A stretch of 51,402 bases of DNA from Sandaracinaceae bacterium (lineage in GTDB: Bacteria; Myxococcota_A; Polyangia; Polyangiales; Sandaracinaceae): contig SHBB01000003.1 in NCBI GenBank assembly GCA_004213565.1, positions 1 through 51,402 on the forward strand. Reading direction: 5' to 3'. The translations under genes and the position numbers were made by a program. Positions 49,324 to 51,402 of the stretch are shown piece after piece; position 1 is the first letter of the stretch; the number at the start of each line of letters is the position of its first letter. The notes below the pieces were generated by a model. It was given only the letters and a program-made list of their open reading frames with translations. It searched no databases and was not told the origin of the DNA.

Positions 49324-50118
49324 ATGACCAGGGAGACGAGGTTCCTCGGGATGGCCGGTGCCTGGACGCTCGACGACCCGAAGGTCATGAGCGGCCTGCT
49401 TCGCGCCCTCGCGGACAGCGATATCTTGGCTCCGACCCACTGGGCTCCGGACGAGCGCGTATCCTTGCCATTCTCGAGTGAAGAGGTGCTTCGGCATCAG
49501 GCTGAGCGCGAGGCTGGTGTGGCCTACGTGGAGCGTCGCGAGGGGGCGCTGCGGTACGAGGCCGACCTTGGCTTCGGGAGACGGAACGTAGTGGCGCTGC
49601 GAATCGTGCCGGTGGTCGCTCCTGAGCTATGGAGAGAGATTTTCGAGATCGCAGAGGAACTCTGTGCCCTGGTTCGTCCAGACTACGCGATCGTGAACCA
49701 TGGCCGGTCTTTCGACCCCTGGAGCACGAAGGACGAGATGTTCATGACGGTCATGAGTAAACAGGGCTGGATAGCGCCGGTCGACTACTTCTCTCAGGGG
49801 CCCAGGGGCCTGAGCCTGCGGACCTACTTCGGTCCCAGGTACCTTGCACAGTTTCCTTCGGGACTGTTGGAGAGCACCCCCGCCTCTCACGAGATGACCG
49901 CCTGGGGAGCGCGGCGCCTCGATCTCGGTGATGTGCCCTGGTCACTGGCCCCCGAGGATGCCCTTCCTCTCTGGAAGGCGGCATGGGAGCACATCAAGCC
50001 TGCACAAGTGACAAGCCAGGTCTTCGCTTTCGACGAGCGGTTCGTGTCATTCGCACCCGGGAAACGGTGCAGCATTCCCACAGGGCCTGATCATTCCGGA
50101 CCTCGGGAGAACTCATGA
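49324..50118 (+). CDS. Family P protein, member 3 (candidate immunity family)
   Basis: A 264-residue paralogue, closest to member 1: both have THWAPDERVSLP, AWEHIKPAxV and DExFMxVM around the same positions. Blocks GMAGAW, GFGRRN, NHGRSFDPW, GPRGLSLRTYFGPRYLAQFP and WGARRLDLGDVPW are all present. It overlaps the pentapeptide-repeat gene by four bases (ATGA), indicating translational coupling. Confidence 0.8.
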   Translation: MTRETRFLGMAGAWTLDDPKVMSGLLRALADSDILAPTHWAPDERVSLPFSSEEVLRHQAEREAGVAYVERREGALRYEADLGFGRRNVVALRIVPVVAPELWREIFEIAEELCALVRPDYAIVNHGRSFDPWSTKDEMFMTVMSKQGWIAPVDYFSQGPRGLSLRTYFGPRYLAQFPSGLLESTPASHEMTAWGARRLDLGDVPWSLAPEDALPLWKAAWEHIKPAQVTSQVFAFDERFVSFAPGKRCSIPTGPDHSGPRENS

Positions 50119-50705
50119 CCCGAGTCGAGCACGCGACCCTCGAGGCGGCTCAGGGGGCTCCGGATCTAGTCCGCGGAGTACGCCTGCCCGGCGCCGACCT
50201 GCGCTATCTAGACCTCGGCGATCTTGCGCTAGAGATGGCCGACCTCTCGGGCGCTCGTTTCCGGGCCTCGCGGCTGGACGGCTTGCGCGCCGTCGATTGC
50301 GAGTTTGGCGGGGCCGACCTGGTCGCAGTGACGATGGGAAATGCGGAGTGCTTCGACACTCGTTTCACGGGCTGCGACTTCCAAGGCGCCGCGCTTCAAG
50401 GCTCGGGGTTTGGGGCATGCAACTTCACCGACTCGATCATGGAGGGAACGAACCTTGAGGGATGTAGGCTGGCGGGAGCCGACTTCAGCGGCGCGCGGCT
50501 TCAGGGCGCCAACCTGAAGGGGGTATCCGCGGAGCATTCGATCTTCATCTCCGCCGATCTTCGCGGCGCGGACCTCTCGGGCGGAGACTTCACCAACGCC
50601 GTCTTTCGACGAGCGCTATTCGACGAAAGGACGAAGTGGGACGGCGCCATTCTGGTGGAGGCTGTCTTCGACGACGGCAACGCGCCCACGGACGGCGTCA
50701 GCTGA
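50115..50705 (+). CDS. Pentapeptide-repeat protein
   Basis: A 196-residue protein. From about residue 24 to 180 it is built of A[DN]LxG/AxLxGA-type five-residue repeats (LPGADLRYLDLGDLALEMADL, GGADLVAVTMGNAECFDT, LEGCRLAGADFSGARLQGAN, RGADLSGGDFTNAVF). They form a right-handed quadrilateral beta-helix. Such proteins include DNA mimics that protect gyrase, but that role is not shown here. Its start overlaps the family P member 3 stop, so the two are probably one operon, perhaps both protective. Confidence 0.9.
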   Translation: MTRVEHATLEAAQGAPDLVRGVRLPGADLRYLDLGDLALEMADLSGARFRASRLDGLRAVDCEFGGADLVAVTMGNAECFDTRFTGCDFQGAALQGSGFGACNFTDSIMEGTNLEGCRLAGADFSGARLQGANLKGVSAEHSIFISADLRGADLSGGDFTNAVFRRALFDERTKWDGAILVEAVFDDGNAPTDGVS

Positions 50706-50734
50706 GCGCTGCGCGGGCGGCGCCGGGCAGCACT

Positions 50735-50821
50735 GGGGACGCTGATCTTCATATCGTCATTGGGATAACCGCCATGATCCCGATGCGTTTCGCGAATGAC
50801 GATAAGACGAAGAGCGTCCCC
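50735..50821 (+). repeat. REP-B copy 10 (87 bp)
   Basis: Complete copy, beginning GGGGACGCTGATCTTCATAT. It lies between the immunity-like array and the right direct repeat. Confidence 0.9.
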
Positions 50822-50840
50822 GCAGCGCCACGCTGGGCTG

Positions 50841-51386
50841 GCTATGGATAGACCACCGGCGGGTCTACTCGGACTTGCCACGACATCTCGGAGAATGTGA
50901 CGGGGCGCCCGAGGACGTCTTCGAACTGCACGCCGCTCGCCTCGATCTGAACCAAGTCCCCGACGTCGCCACTGGCGCGAATGCGCCATCGACCCGAGAG
51001 CAACCGTGCCCAGGTCAGGTCGGCGTCACACTCGGCGCCCGGCGTCGTGCTCTCTTCGTAAGCGAGGATCAGGAAGACCGCGGGGTCGTAGCCGTCGCCG
51101 CTCACCTCCGTGACGTCGATGAGTTCGCCTTCGCTGCCGGTCTCCAGAGGGAGGTTCTGGATGAAGACGTTGGCTCCGCACAGGCCGGATGGAAGTCCCC
51201 GGAGGGTCGAGTCGACAGCCGGGTCGCCGCGGTAGCCCGTGCTCACGCGTCGGGCCGGCGCCGAACGGTCCGGGGTCTCCCACCTGGTGTCGGCCAAGGC
51301 AGCGGCCACGCAGCCAGAGCTCCCCTGCAGATCTCCCCACCGGTACTCGTAGTAGAGCCACTCGGTATCGCTACCGCACTCGGCCT
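50841..51386. repeat. Right copy of the 546-bp direct repeat
   Basis: See 36823-37368. Homology starts one base after the lipoprotein stop codon (GCTATGGATAGACC) and ends at CTCGGCCT; beyond that point the sequences are unrelated. Confidence 0.9.
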
Positions 51387-51402
51387 GTATCCGTTCCACG
51401 CA
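50842..51402 (-). CDS. Lipoprotein family L, member 4 (partial at right edge, chimeric 5' end)
   Basis: It encodes the family L domain almost identically to member 1 (ECGSDTEWLYYEYRWGDLQGS to MSWQVRVDPPVVYP). Upstream of the shared block the sequence changes abruptly to CVERIQ and runs off the window, so the signal peptide is not seen. The abrupt change suggests a recombination junction. The 5' end could be another gene or a different leader. Confidence 0.7.
   Translation of the reverse strand, partial: CVERIQAECGSDTEWLYYEYRWGDLQGSSGCVAAALADTRWETPDRSAPARRVSTGYRGDPAVDSTLRGLPSGLCGANVFIQNLPLETGSEGELIDVTEVSGDGYDPAVFLILAYEESTTPGAECDADLTWARLLSGRWRIRASGDVGDLVQIEASGVQFEDVLGRPVTFSEMSWQVRVDPPVVYP

Noticed and set aside
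41041-50705. A complete toxin-immunity locus with a toxin gene
   Set aside because: I looked for Rhs, hemagglutinin-repeat, VgrG, PAAR or nuclease-toxin sequences in the row and saw none. Only immunity-like or unknown small genes are present.
26686-50821. REP-B copies as tRNA genes or simple terminators
   Set aside because: The hairpin arms are 27 bp with no cloverleaf and no U-tract. The copies also occur upstream of genes and nested in another repeat.

Overview
The window is very GC-rich. It is dense with lipoprotein genes whose mature N-termini are low-complexity Asp/Ala/Gly linkers, plus Cys-rich repeat, Sel1, kelch/beta-propeller and pentapeptide proteins. That style fits a myxobacterium of the Polyangia (Sandaracinus-like); this is inferred from gene style only, since no rRNA or marker gene is present. 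No tRNA, rRNA, CRISPR array or recognisable transposase was seen.

Region 1 (1-17.1 kb) is ordinary-looking chromosome. It holds a divergent pair of polytopic membrane proteins, an ABC-type substrate-binding protein, a zinc-ribbon membrane protein, several secreted or lipid-anchored proteins (P-domain, Sel1, Cys-repeat/beta-propeller), a pilin-like protein, a Cys-rich DUF326 protein beside a zinc alcohol dehydrogenase, and a compact hipBA toxin-antitoxin operon with three evenly spaced palindromic operators.

Region 2 (17.1-31 kb) holds housekeeping-like and hypothetical genes: a TPR/LRR protein, a HExxH metallopeptidase, a methyltransferase, a pRiA4b ORF-3-like protein and lipoproteins. They are separated by copies of a first dispersed element, called REP-A here. 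One REP-A copy has been tandemly amplified together with the 3' end of the adjacent gene.

Region 3 (26.6-51.4 kb) is a plastic island peppered with a second dispersed element, REP-B: ten 85-92 bp copies with near-perfect 27-bp inverted ends, all in the same orientation. Between copies lie defence/immunity genes and wreckage: an Imm11-like immunity gene, a HIT protein cut off inside a second domain by a REP-B copy, an intact AbiEi-like antitoxin whose AbiEii toxin survives only as a stub, and four members of one lipoprotein family.

From about 41 to 50.7 kb there is a run of small same-strand genes. They include two Imm5-like proteins, three paralogues of one unrecognised family, small alpha-helical and alpha/beta proteins, decayed copies, and a pentapeptide-repeat protein. 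I read this as an orphan immunity array, because no toxin is visible. The run lies between two direct repeats of 546 bp (about 97 percent identical, 14,018 bp apart), which could let the island be deleted or duplicated by recombination. This repeat-bounded immunity island and the REP-A/REP-B element pair are the most interesting parts of the window.
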